Source: Opisthorchis felineus (taxonomy: Eukaryota > Platyhelminthes > Trematoda > Opisthorchiida > Opisthorchiidae). From it: a stretch of DNA of 64,000 nt. The translations under genes were made by a program, and so were the position numbers. The notes under the pieces are model-generated. The model searched no databases. It was given only the letters and a program-made list of their open reading frames with translations, and had not been told where the DNA came from. This document shows, piece after piece, positions 31,367-42,449 of the stretch. The stretch is taken from the NCBI GenBank assembly GCA_004794785.1, contig SJOL01001034.1:192375-256374 (forward strand), in the 5' to 3' direction. Numbering within the stretch: position 1 is the stretch's first letter; each line of letters begins with the position of its first letter.

Positions 31367-31588
31367 CTAAGGCGTGTTGCTGTATTCGGTGAATTGGACA
31401 CCGAGACTGATGCTCCCAATCGGCGGTCGAGCTGGTATAAAATTAGTTTTTTTGGCGTGACCCAACCTTATTTGCCAACTGAACGCTACCAGGATGTTTG
31501 AGTCAAGACACGGGGACGAGCAAGCTCTGCAATCATAGGGTTCGGCACAAACCCCTAGTAACAAGAATACCAGTTGGGTAAGAACCAT
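31367..31588 (-). CDS. Possible first exon of a secreted Cys-rich protein
   Basis: From an ATG at 31588 the minus strand reads MVLTQLVFLLLGVCAEPYDC then RACSSPCLDSN. This looks like a signal peptide with an LLLGVCA cleavage region followed by closely spaced cysteines, in the style of Ly6/LU or similar small secreted folds. The frame continues to a stop at 31367, and weak donors (GTAGCG, GTTGGG) occur soon after the cysteines. I found no partner exon. It could be an exon, or chance. Confidence 0.25.
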   Translation of the reverse strand: MVLTQLVFLLLGVCAEPYDCRACSSPCLDSNILVAFSWQIRLGHAKKTNFIPARPPIGSISLGVQFTEYSNTP

Positions 31589-33360
31589 ACGCGACAAGCT
31601 GCCACACAGCTTCCTCCCTATATCAGTCTTACCTAAGATCACGATCCCAAGGAGGCTTTAATTCTGCTCATCAGTTACATAAACCCATGAATCGAAGGAC
31701 TGGTCCTTTATTGCGGGATTCGCTTCATTAAGGTTCGTTACCATTACCCTTCGGGAGACAAATGTAACGCACGCTCGCTTCAGTCTGTACTCGCATTGTT
31801 AGGGCCTTCACAATTGAAAATATCCGAGATTGTCTTGGGACTTTTTTAAGTCTATTCCTTAGATTCAGTTCTAGCCGTCCTGCCCCGATAAATGCTCATG
31901 AATAACGGCAACATTGTCACTGAGTACAATGAGCAGGAAATTCAGGCAACCCCGCTCTTCTGCTCCTAAGTATTGACCATATAATACGGAAAGTTTAGAG
32001 TCAAAACAGCGTAGTAAAACAAAAGGCTATAATCCAACTTTTCGGTTGCGTAGGTAATCTTTTTCAAGGATTTTTACATATCCTTGCTGAAAACGGAAAA
32101 CGTGATATTGTTTTCTCTGACAGTTTATTCTTGCATCATCGTTACGAGACGGTTGCATCTGGTTCGCAATGTGGTCTTTTATTCGTTAACTTGATGTTAT
32201 CAGCTTCGTCGGGTTCTATAGTAGCGAGACCTGGAATCAGAAGTAGATGGCGTTTTTTCTCTGAAAACTCTCAATTATTTGGCTAAGAACTCACTGTACT
32301 GGACCGAACTTGCAATCTGATTCTGGGGAAGAGAACGTTTGCGTTCCCGAACCACCGAATGCAGACAGGTAACCTAAAGCACGCATTAGGTACTGACGAG
32401 TCCTCGCTAAACTATTTGGAATCCATAAGAAAGCAGCTTTTGGAAAGCTGTGAAGTGTAGTAAAGTCGCATAGGATACACCCACCCACTGTGCCATTGGG
32501 GGATAGGGGAGCAATGAAACTGTTCTACTGAGTTTCTTAGTGAGGAAGTGAACAGCTGATCCCCGAGGTTAGGCAAAAAAACGTGCACCTTGGGAGTCCA
32601 ATGGGAGAACAGTCTTCTGTGAATAGCCCGTTACCTAGTTACAAGAACTGCAACGCCAGCAAAGATCGGGTAACCACATTTCAAGAGTGATATAATATTA
32701 TCTACTGTCATTTTAACGTAGTGTAGTAAGAGTGGTTGGAAAACTTGAGGATCAATCGGTCCATACATTCTTTATTTGTCGGAGTGAACAGCATCTGTGC
32801 TGTATAGTCACACAACTAACATTTTAAACAAGAGATTCACTCAAAGTTTGTTTGAATCTATTGTCTACGCCCAATTACTAGGCAAACAAATGAAAAAAAC
32901 AATAGTCCATTACTTTTATTTAATGGACGAAATGAAGTTCGTAGCGTTAGATAGGCATGTATGACAATAGTTTATCTAGAAAACCTCTCAAAACATTTTA
33001 TTGGTTAGTCAGTCAGCTTGAATATCTGCACGGTGGATGCGAAACTGCTTGGGACATGTCTAAACGCGAGCTTCGGGATAACTGTGGCAGTGTCTATGAA
33101 GTAAAGGTGTACCCCATAAGTTCTTGACCCTCATTAAGGCGCTGTATGCCAATTCCCGCGGACATGTGAAGGTCAACGGGAAACTCTCGTCTGAGGCAAG
33201 GCTGTCTTCTTTCATCTTTCCCCTTCAACTTTGTCAGTGATATGATTATGGAACAGTCAATCCCAGTCTTTCATGCCCGTGGAGTCGAAATGCTCCTAGG
33301 GCAATCGCTCACAGTTACTGAGTACGTGGACGAGATAGCTATTCTTGAGTATGGCAGGTA

Positions 33361-34003
33361 ATGCAGGGGACAGTACATTATCTAAATAATTCCGCCTCAT
33401 GGATTGGCATGCACTTCACACCTGCAAAGTGTCGTCTGTTGCTGCAAGACTGGGTGGGCTCGAACCCTAGTCTCATGCTTCCGGGTGAGCCGATTGAAGT
33501 AGTGGATACATTAGTCTACCTGGGCAGCTGTATCAGTCTTGGTGGCCTAGCCAAAAATGATATTTCTATCAGGGCTGGGAAAGCCGTAGCAGCTTTCGTG
33601 AACCTGTGTTACCTGTGGCGTAGGCATGACAGCTTATCCGTCAAGGGTCGAGTTTACAATGCTGCGGTGCGATCCATATTATTATACCGGTCAGAAGCCT
33701 GGTCACTGCACGATGAGGACTTAAAAACTTTCAGTGTTTGACTATCTTGAGGACATAGCCCGAGTCCGGGGGGTATGCCGGATCAATGATGCTGAAGTAC
33801 GTCGAATGGTTTTCAGAAGAACCAGCTCTCCCACAGTACCTGAACTGATGGGACTCTGTAGGTTGCGCTGGCTTGGTCACGTGCTCCGTATGCCAGTTGA
33901 CTGGCTTCTTCGAAAGGCTCTTTACACAACCACGCGAAAGGTGGAAATGAGCCAGGGTAGGTCAAACAATGAACTGCCAGCGAAGTATGAAAGCCATTGC
34001 TAG
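33361..34003 (+). pseudogene. Reverse transcriptase C-terminal region (copy G)
   Basis: Two long frames, 33361-33741 and 33734-34003, overlap with a shift near 33738. Together they cover VYLGSCISLGGLAKNDISIR through INDAEVRRMVFRRTSSPTVP and RWLGHVLRMP, the standard end of RTE/SR2-like polymerases. This is the best-preserved retrotransposon coding piece in the window, although its catalytic region upstream is broken. Confidence 0.85.
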
Positions 34004-34312
34004 CAAACACAGTTGAGCTGGTCATTGCCATCTCGCTGGATGAGCGGCCGAGACGGGACACATCAGTGGTTAGGGACATTATCAGCAATGGTCAGTCGTG
34101 CCCTCAATGGCGCTCATGCATCCATGCTGTTGCTTTCAATGCGTAGCTCCCTTCCGATTTCTCCGATGAAAAGTCCACTGACATCCCTGTATTTATACAC
34201 TAATTATATCAACTAATGCTTCCGATGTACAGCTATATACCCCACCTTCCCAGCTCATCAGCGAACAAAACTGTGGCAGCTATAACCACTGTGCGGCAAG
34301 TACCCGGTTTTT

Positions 34313-34370
34313 ATTGCTGCTGCTGATGATGATGATGATGATTATGATGATGATAATGATGATGATAATT
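34313..34370 (+). repeat. Trinucleotide microsatellite (retrotransposon tail)
   Basis: GCT units pass into GAT units with a few interruptions (GATTAT, GATAAT). It marks the 3' end of copy G. Copy F carries the same type of tail in the opposite orientation at 17216-17231. Confidence 0.9.
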
Positions 34371-35647
34371 AGAAGATCCTTCCGGTTCGACATTTCAAAG
34401 GTGATCCAGAATCAGGTTTAATTTTTAGGCAGTGTCTGACAGTGAGGGAATCCGGAGACCACGAAATCTAGTAGAAGATAACCAACAAAATGAAACCGAG
34501 ACCAAGACTCTGGACAGATCGTGCTGTTCCTCCGATCAAGTCAGTCCTCAATAGGAAACATAGCACTTCATTCTCAAGCATGACTGAGCGTTGGGAAAGA
34601 CCTGCAAAAAGAAACCAATTTCTCTGGAAAAAACCGTTGCAGTAAACTTTGTTTCTACAGGTATACTGTCATGAATCTACTTATTCAAGCACCACCTATG
34701 TAGTAAATACCGCCTTCTCAGAACGGACAACTTTGATCAAGTTCAGACTGGAGGCAGTGTATCAACATTTGACACTGCTGATTGACTCTATCCAGTGCTG
34801 AACAAATTGAGATACACCATGAAACTTGAGTGCCACGCCATCGGATTTCGAATGCTTTAGTTTTCTGTAACCAATATTAATCTCCGCCAGAGTATTCTGA
34901 TATACCGCTCGTGGTCTGCACAACTAAACCAAATCACAACCTGGGCGGTCTTTTTTCACGTGTACCTAGTTGTCGCGAGGCCTGAGGGCATGTAAATCAA
35001 AGCACACGGCAAATTCCAACGTGGATGTGGCATTATGTGTAGCCGTTTGTCTGCGTGCTTTTTGGGCGGGTTGAAGAAAAGTTCACCCATCCCCCTCCGT
35101 TACAAAAATGTCGTCCTCCTGAGAATGCCATCTTGGCATATCTACTGTTCAGCTGCTCAAAACGTTGTGTTTTATCCTTGCGGAATCATGTAGAAGACGT
35201 TTGCAGATTGCTTGTTAATCTCCTGTTGTGTTAAATCCCAGCAGATTGCGTTTTCGTAATGACAGTTTTCGACCGGCTTTCGGTATATGTGGCGTGCACA
35301 CAGGAGCATTGAGGTTCGCGGTTGACCAACCGTCCCTACACACGTGCTCACCAGGGGCGTATATCATCGCTCAGAACTGGTAGGGTGGTGAGTCTCGCTG
35401 AAAGTTGGATTAGCGCGAACGACGTCTGGGGATTGAGGTAACTCAAGCTAAAATTATGCTATTTAAAACAGGTGTCTGAAGCGATCGGTGGGGGACGGGC
35501 AGGGTTTTAGCTAGAAAAGCTTTGGTTTTCCCAGAAATTGGCACCGGATGAATTGTCTTAAAGAAAACGTCTGAGTGGAATAAACGATATTGACACAACT
35601 GAGATATCGCGTACAATGTCAGTTTGTAACTTACTGCTGCTTTAAAG
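34371..35647. other. No confident gene
   Basis: One 50-codon + strand frame near 34486-34645 (MKPRPRLWTDRAVPPIKSVL...) is hydrophilic and coding-like, but has no clear splice sites. Nothing else is recognised. Confidence 0.4.
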
Positions 35648-37663
35648 AAGACAATACTAAATTGGACTTCATGAAAATCAGCGACGGGGGCAAAATCCTG
35701 GCTGTTGATTTGTTCACTGAGCTAGGCTATTTAGATTTTAAACGTTTTATCACCAGCTTAGGTGACATCACGAGTGTGTTGTGAGTGGAGGAATATCCTA
35801 TTTGTAAACTGATTGACAGTGTCTTGAAGTTGATCAGGTGGTCCTCCATGGAGAGGAATTTTTTTCAAGAGCGACGTCCGCAAGAGAGTGATCTGATAAT
35901 TGGGAGTGTCCATTTTTAAAATCGATAATGTGTTAATAGGCATGTACTAGTTAGGAGGCATTCATCGCAGTACGATTTTTGTCAGCAAGGTCACTGCTTA
36001 TCCAAAAGCTGTTAAAACCGCAGGCCCAAGAATTCAGTTAATTTATAGATTCCAGCATTATAACACAACTTTTAAGCAGCATAACTATAGATCCATAAAA
36101 GCCATTATTTTGAGTCGGGAATCCCTTTTAAAAGTCTTCATTATGATGAGTGTGTGAGACATCTCACATATAATTCCTATTTAAAAAATTCGTTGCGAAT
36201 ACGACTTATACACTCATTTGCATAACAATTTGGTTTTGGCGGTAGACTAATCTGGAACCCAGCTGAATCCCTCGTTTGTGGAGTTCCACTCATTCAGCTG
36301 CAAGAGGAACGAAACTGGTCGTGGGCTGTCGAGTAGTGTATTACGTTTGCTCGTTGAGAATAGTTTTTTATTCTGTCATACGATTTTCTTCTATAGGCTT
36401 TGCAACGATTTTGAACAATGAAAAGGCCAAGGATATGCACTACTGATGAGCCCTAATAAGAGCGAAGCTCGAGTCCAGCTCTTTCGCCCTTTGGTGTGGA
36501 CCAATAATAGAATAATAATACAATGATTCCGCCAGGACAGGCAGAAGAATGTTCAGACAAGATTGACGTGAACGTGAATGCTACAAATGCCGGGAAAACC
36601 TCCAGTTAGTAATAGTCATCACCAAATGAAGGGGAAATCCTCACAAGAATCCGACACAGATCCTCCATAAGATTGTGGAGGCAATACACTACTCATGCGG
36701 TTGCTGAAAACTCTTCGACAGCCCACGGCAACCTTATGAGTAGTGTGTTACGTCTATACAATGAATCGCGATATCCCGAATATCTTGCCAACTGAAACAT
36801 GAGGCGGCCTGGTGCAGCACATTCAGCTGCTTGAAAACATCATGAACGGGAAATTCAGCTGGGTTTCAAGTGATTCTCCCGTCAAAACCAAAATGGTATG
36901 AAAATGAGTGTATTTTGCTAAGATTGTGGATGCTTATTACATCTGAACCTCTTCCGCGACATCTTGGCACGACTGGCCGGTCGAGGTGGCCCGTTCGACA
37001 GCTGTATAGCGTGTAGCGTGTGAGCAACTGGTTGAATACTACGGAGCAGCGTTGAGAGAGGTAAATTCCAGTGAATTTTAATTGATGGGGATGCCCGCGA
37101 ACAGATCTGCGAATGTTGTCGTACCTTACTTTTATCCCTTACGTTGCACCCGCCAGTCACCCCACGCATGGCTTCACGCTGATCATCTCCGCATCACATT
37201 GGGCAGATATATCAAACGCCTGCTTCAGTGCAATGTGTCTCTGTTAGCTTAGCCAGCTGAGGCGGGTAGTTCGTGAAGCCGTCCAGGCGCAGTTTGTCAA
37301 GATTACCGTCGTTTGCTCACCGGTACATATAGGATATTTTCAAAAGTACTGGCAGGACGTTACGCATTTTTTGGATGGTCTTCATGCTATTAACCACCCA
37401 GCAGTACATTACACCAGTCAGTGGAACCAAGCGCACCTGCAAGAAGAGAGATGCGCACCTGGCTGTAAGCTGTCACCTGCTGTGCAATCACCCTGTGCCG
37501 ACCTAACGCGACTATCTGAACCTGAGACGTTGGCAGCAAGATTCCTTTCATCTGCTTCTTTGTCTTGGGAGTAAGTTGCTTTGTCTTTTATGGTACTGAC
37601 CATCTGTTCGTACTTATCAGACTGACTTCGAAAGCGACATCCACAAAAAGAATTCCTGACTAA
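35648..37663 (+). CDS. Possible 3' end of an unidentified gene (three exons)
   Basis: I propose the join 35648-35780, 37253-37570, 37621-37663. Exon one follows CTGCTTTAAAG and reads DNTKLDFMKISDGGKILAVD then LFTELGYLDFKRFITSLGDI, with donor GTGAGT at 35781. Exon two follows TTAGCTTAG and reads QLRRVVREAVQAQFVKITVV, SPVHIGYFQKYWQDVTHFLD, LHAINHPAVHYTSQWNQAHL, with donor GTAAGT at 37571. A 50-bp intron leads to LTSKATSTKRIPD and TAA at 37661. All phases match (2 to 1, 2 to 1). If the second intron is not used, the frame stops at once (SLSWE then TAA). I do not recognise the protein. Splice fit and open frame can arise by chance, so this needs transcript evidence. Confidence 0.35.
36205..36343 (-). 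repeat. Interspersed repeat family R copy
   Basis: Both ends are present on the minus strand: start near GTAATACACTACTCGACAGC and end CAAAACCAAATTGTTATGCA AATGAGTGTAT. Compared with others it lacks the GGTTGCTGAAAACTCT segment after the start. Confidence 0.65.
36682..36915 (+). repeat. Interspersed repeat family R copy
   Basis: It starts AATACACTACTCATGCGGTT then GCTGAAAACTCTTCGACAGC, and ends GTCAAAACCAAAATGGTATG AAAATGAGTGTATT. The first 65 bp are themselves nearly palindromic (ACTACTCAT...ATGAGTAGT). It lies in the intron proposed for the 35648-37663 gene model. Confidence 0.7.
37115..37200. repeat. Segment repeated at 50210-50290
   Basis: TACGTTGCACCCGCCAGTC, CCCCACGCATGGCTTCACGC are matched by TACATTGCACACGCCAGTGG, TCCCACGCATGGCATTATGC at 50217. 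This is a dispersed repeat of unknown type. Confidence 0.5.
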
Positions 37664-38501
37664 CCTAAGACTCTCACTGAATCGCTACGTTCAAAGTGCT
37701 TGAAGCAGCGAATTCAGCATCTGAAATGCCGGTGCGATATTTCATTCTAGCCAGATAGAACGTTAACGAGGGTGTGTGACTGTAACAGAGCAAAAACCAT
37801 ACCAACATAGAATACCTTAAGACGCTGTGCACGTGGAGTGTAGACAGTGTGAAAGTTTGGAAGGAAATGCTACATTTGAGTGAATACTGACCGCATGAAC
37901 TGCACATGTTCAGATGAGTCCTGCCTAAGATTTTTACAAGACTAACTATCCTCTCAACTGGATGAGTTATCGTTTTTACCTTGCCGAAGATTGATCTAGC
38001 TCTAACGCGATTAACCTCCTCTAAACAATGCGCTTCGTGTTCACAAGCTAGCTCCAACAGCCATACCCGAGTCTTCCTACTTGTTGTAACTTTCTATCAA
38101 GTCAAACTAGTTGGGGAAATCTGCACGTCTGGGGTGGCCATTGCTACGTCGCCCAACCATTTTATCAGCGACATCATGTTATCTGGTGACTGACTGACTA
38201 TTTTCTTCAGGCTAGGAAGCGTATCCTATAAGCTAAGGTGGTGAGTCTCTACAAACATTGCAAAGGGGGAGAGAATGCTGCACAGAGAATGCTGTTCTCG
38301 AATTCCAGATATTCGTGGATGACAAGAAGGATTATTGCACCGGGCACAAACACCAAAATATAAGTTGTGCGTTATCTCAGTGTATTATTGACGATTTAAT
38401 GTTTTTAATTGCAGTGCGGTCCACTTTTTCCATACAGCCCTGTGAGTTGCATTAAAAATAGTGCCACATCTTGCCCTACAGGATAAAGTTAACTTGCTTA
38501 C

Positions 38502-38656
38502 AAACATGTCCATGAAAAAGTCACCAAAACCCAGAAAGCATAGCGTTGTGATACAATACACGATATACGTCAAACCATTCATTAGTGTAACAAGTTCCTT
38601 GGCCTTTTGCAACCAAACTGTGAAAAGAATTGCGAGCGACATTAAAACGCCTGGAA
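38502..38656 (-). CDS. Possible exon encoding two membrane helices
   Basis: After an acceptor-like TACATTTTCCAG, the minus strand reads VLMSLAILFTVWLQKAKELV then TLMNGLTYIVYCITTLCFLG and FGDFFMDMF, with a GTAAGC donor. Two hydrophobic segments flank a charged loop (WLQKAKE), suggesting a multi-pass membrane protein. The longer frame (38385-38858) reads through an AT microsatellite at one end, which is clearly non-coding. Unrecognised; chance is possible. Confidence 0.3.
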
Positions 38657-38775
38657 AATGTATATCAACTACTCCTTTTAGGCATATCGAGCGATGTATG
38701 TCTGGCTCTTGACTGCAACAGAGTATCGGAACAAACCAAACTGGTCCAGAGACGATATCAAAAAGCTCAAACCCT

Positions 38776-38777
<2 letters not shown>

Positions 38778-38808
<31 letters not shown>
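38778..38808. repeat. (AT)n microsatellite
   Basis: About 15 AT units. It makes spurious Tyr-Ile frames on both strands. Confidence 0.97.
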
Positions 38809-38811
<3 letters not shown>

Positions 38812-39379
38812 GAAGCACTCACACTTCTGAACCGAATTTCAACTCGACATTGTTTCAAGAAGAATGGGGCTATGTACTTTCATCTTAATCATTTGGATAG
38901 AAGCCAACAAGACTTTTAATATATACACTTTACCCCCATATATAGATATATATTGATGCAGTCAATTTTTTGGCTGATATAAGAATGGGTCTTAGGGACG
39001 AATCATCCACAATACGGTTGCATTTCCTATGGACACATATTTGATCAAGCGTATCACAACAGAATGGAGGATAAGTGGAGAGACCTGATATCCCCATAGA
39101 TGTCTTTTAGAGAGACAGACCAGTTAGTATTCCAACAAAACTAGCCCAACATCGAATGATCGTAACGAAGACACAGATAGCAGCGAGTACACAATGAGTT
39201 TACTTAAAATCTCAGAGCACTAAGTAGAAGGAAAAACCCTAAGCCTATAGACTTTATTCAAGCGGCGAATTCTGCAGGCTGAAGTTTTGCAGAAAAGACA
39301 AGCTATAGCTCCTTTGTTACTGCATTTTTATCAAGTGCTTCCGCTTCGTCCATAGTCCCCGTTGGTTTACCTCATACCA

Positions 39380-39708
39380 CTAAACGTGGGGATTATCCCA
39401 AGTGTTGGCTGTTTGATAAGATCTGTCAGAGACTGATTGCAGGTTGCGTCGTCTCCAGTTGCCTGTCGAGATGTCCAAGTCTTTGGAGTAGCAACACTCC
39501 TCAGTTTCTTCCACACTGCTCAAAGCCACCACATGCTGCGCAACAGAAGGGACTGATTCATAACCAACATCATATTCATGCTGATTATTGAATTTGATTC
39601 TTGTTATTTGATTTCTTGCTATTGCAACGTCCACTGGACTTTTGACAGCAATATGGCATACTTTTATTTTCTTTTTGACAATGCAAAAACGGGTTCTGTC
39701 AGTGGAGT
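39380..39708 (-). CDS. Possible terminal exon of an unidentified minus-strand gene
   Basis: The minus strand is open for about 110 codons, from a TGACAG acceptor-like site near 39700, ending NTWDNPHV and TAG at 39380. The peptide is polar and coding-like: KKKIKVCHIAVKSPVDVAIA, NNQHEYDVGYESVPSVAQHV, EETEECCYSKDLDISTGNWR. It resembles a cytoplasmic tail in composition, but I recognise no family. Whether it belongs with the membrane exon 0.7 kb downstream is unknown, since its stop codon lies between them. Confidence 0.33.
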
Positions 39709-39709
39709 T

Positions 39710-41280
39710 TCAGAATAAGCTACTTTTGTGCTTGCTGAGTTTTCGCGACTATTCTTGCAATGGTTGTTTTTTCCCTCGGTAGGCTCCCAGCCGGTCTATG
39801 ACTGATGAAGTACTGGTGTAATGGCCTTCATCAAGAAATCCGTTTGTCAAATGATGTCAAACGTGTTACGCCAAAACAGGGCAGCCCCGCTACTCTTTTT
39901 GGGGGGCACTGAGAAGAGAGATCGGATCATCTGCTGACCAGCAACCGGAGCTTAATGTCACCTATCTAGTTTATTCGGCATAAGGTTGATGAACTTAGGC
40001 GTAATCTAAATTAAGTGAGTTTTTCAGCAGCTATCAGAAAGACGTCGGGTAAATGGGAGGATGGATAAATGACCCGTTAGCATGGACAAGAGAGAACAGA
40101 TTCATTGAACTGAGTTAAACGTGTGTTCTCGCTATTGAACCGAAGTTGCTGCCCCATCAAGGCAAGCTGATCTGATAACATCACTATGTCTCAGAGTAGT
40201 GTATTGGAACTGTCAACAACAAGCTCACGTACATAACCTAACCTGATGAACGTCACCTACTGGCAGTCATAAATCGCCATCTTACCGGCGTCATTCACAG
40301 ACAAGTATACTTTGTTACTAAACCCGGATGAAACTGGGAGACGTTTTCAAAGCATATCCGAACAATCCCTGCGGTCTTGTTTCTTTCATTTAGAAAAACC
40401 CATCACCGTCAGAGTTATTGAGAAAATTGTGTCGTGGTCTATGCTGTCTTATCTGCTGATTACACCTCACCGTTAGCCCCAACCTAAAATCTTACATCAT
40501 ACAGCGTACGATAGACAATGCATCCGAGTGGGCATTCTGAGCTCTGATGACGCACGCATCACCCTCACCCCAAGAGCCTGTTTGATGAATCACCACAACT
40601 GGTCATGATGCCAGGTAAATGAGCCATCGCACTGGTCGAACGCCAGGTTCACGTGCACTGTCTTCTCGGTGCGTATTGCAAATGTGAAGCGAGGCTCTCC
40701 CTTCAAGGGCCTGTCGGTGGGCGGCTAAGCTGTAAATAGCTATTGGCGGTGTCAGCTGCTGTCCCTAGGTTCGCATATCGGCTGTTTTGTGCAGTCATCC
40801 AGAGACCAGTTCGAAAGCACAACACACCGGTGATGCACTTTCAGGCAACGCACGAAACAAAACCGATTGGGATAAAAGTTGGCTCGCATTTTAAAAACAT
40901 TACTTGGTAGAAATTCGTGCATTTTGTTCGGATGCGAGATGTAATAACAACAGTGAGCCGCCTCTCCATCTTTGTAGCGACCATCACTTGTGTCTCATTA
41001 GTACTGGATTAAGATGCAGTGAGCACCCTTTACCACTGGGTAACCTTGGAGCCAAACTGATGACATAACGACCAGCTGCTGATGACGAGGAACACATGGT
41101 CTAAGTCAAATCACATTATCGTCAGATTTTCATTAATATTCCCCGGTGAACTTAAGAAAATGAGGTAGCATCTAGCAGTAAAAAAAGCCTCAAGAAAGCA
41201 GTTTACAGAAACAAACTAAAGTTGACGATGCAACGCTTTAGGGCGACCACACGGAAGGACGATCTCTATAATTGGAAGGA
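39710..41280. other. No supported feature
   Basis: I see no recognised repeat or coding motif. Confidence 0.4.
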
Positions 41281-41282
41281 TT

Positions 41283-42400
41283 GTGAGGAACGAGACCGTG
41301 TGGAAGTTGCTCCGTCTCATCCGCAAAACAGCACGCAAGGGACCATCTGGTAGCGAGTTAATCAAAGATACTGTTGCAACCACGACATATAATAGAAACA
41401 AGCGTCTAGAACGCTGGACAGAATATTTTCAACATCATTTGTCTTTGTACCCATGTCTTTTATTAGCCCCTTTCAAATCGAGTCATGGTCTGTCTGTTTT
41501 GGTCATTTAAGTTTCTGCATTACAATTATGTCTTTCTGACTTGATGTACCATGGGAATACTGAGCCAGATGAACTCCGACCAGTGCTTTCAAATGTAGTG
41601 GTGAGTCTTTGTGTTTAGATGGTACTAAATTGTTCAAGCTTGTTTAGAAACAGGAACAAGCTCCATAGAATTTCACTGACTTTATCTGGAAATAGCTATT
41701 TGAAGCGGTCGTTTCGTTCATAATGGTATAAACCTTGCACCTTTCGTAAAACGATTGCTGGGTTTCTTAACACTTCAACGCCTAGCTGCAGTAGGTTAGA
41801 TGGAAGGCTGAGAGTATTGGGTAGAATTCCGTCCATTTATGAGGTGTGTTGATCGCTTCATTAAACCACTCTACAATAAATCCAGTCCTTGGGCAAATCC
41901 ACACATACCCCCAGTCTACAGTCGCTAGTTTCAATAACTTCAGGAGGACCATTGACTTTGTTAACGGAATACTTGTTCTAAATGCACTTGGAGGAGGATG
42001 TACTTCAAATTTGGTCAGTATGCACAGCTTCTTTTACAGTAACACTTATGTTGTTCAAATTTGCAATCAATTATCAGAAAGCTCCCTCGAAGCTAACTGG
42101 GTTTGTCAAGTTTATCCCGTACCCTCCTGTTTGTCCAGTTTTTCATTGATACGGTCAAGAAATGCACATTCCGTGGGACCAGAAAGTGAGGAACCTGAAT
42201 TGCAGCTGGAATAAGATTAGAGTGCTATGTTGCTTTATTATTTGACGGTCACCGGTCGGCACAAGTGGGTCTAGACAGAATATTAGAGGTGATCCCAATT
42301 TTCGACAAACGTTAAACTTTAGTGCTTCAGGACACGAAACATGGATGTGTCACTCTGAAACTTTGAAATGGAGAACTCGAAACTGTTGATCTCTTTACAC
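41283..42400 (+). mobile_element. Highly decayed reverse transcriptase relic (copy H)
   Basis: The clearest piece is TVWKLLRLIRKTARKGPSGS then ELIKDT...NKRLERWTEYFQHHLS, matching the region before RT motif 1 in copy A (GPRKPPVSEAVKD...RLDRWVEYFEQLL). About 80 bp on, TEPDELRPVL resembles the GPDELPPxL block. A 122-codon frame at 41846-42214 has FRRTIDFVNGILVLNAL, loosely like the FRPGRxxxDxIFxLRQ block. It belongs to a different lineage from copies A-G or is much older. Confidence 0.5.
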
Positions 42401-42449
42401 ACGTAGACAGATAAATAGGCCACGACTGTAGTGTGACAGAAGAAGCCAG

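Larger units (their letters stand above)
22475..33030. other. Long stretch without a confident gene
   Basis: About 10.5 kb of AT-richer DNA holding only weak candidates: a transposase-like helix on the minus strand near 24074-24316, a CpG-rich segment near 29330-29640, a signal-peptide-like frame on the minus strand near 31588, and homopolymer G/C runs near 24850, 26679 and 28471. I cannot support any complete gene. Confidence 0.45.
33100..34370 (+). mobile_element. 5'-truncated non-LTR retrotransposon with GAT tail (copy G)
   Basis: The sequence begins inside the RT (LIKALYANSRGHVKV-like region, then MIMEQSIPVFHA and EYVDEIAILE, a decayed YADDIAIL catalytic block). It continues through the thumb region (PGEPIEVVDTLVYLGSCISL, RAGKAVAAFVNLCYLWRRHD, YRSEAWSL) to the C-terminal RLRWLGHVLRMPVDW segment and 3' UTR. 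It ends in an imperfect (GAT/GCT)n microsatellite at 34313-34370. 5' truncation with a 3' simple-repeat tail is how RTE-type elements insert. Several frameshifts are present, and the catalytic YADD reads YVDE. Confidence 0.88.

Noticed and set aside
38778..38830. Tyr-Ile repeat proteins
   Set aside because: These are translations of an (AT)n microsatellite.
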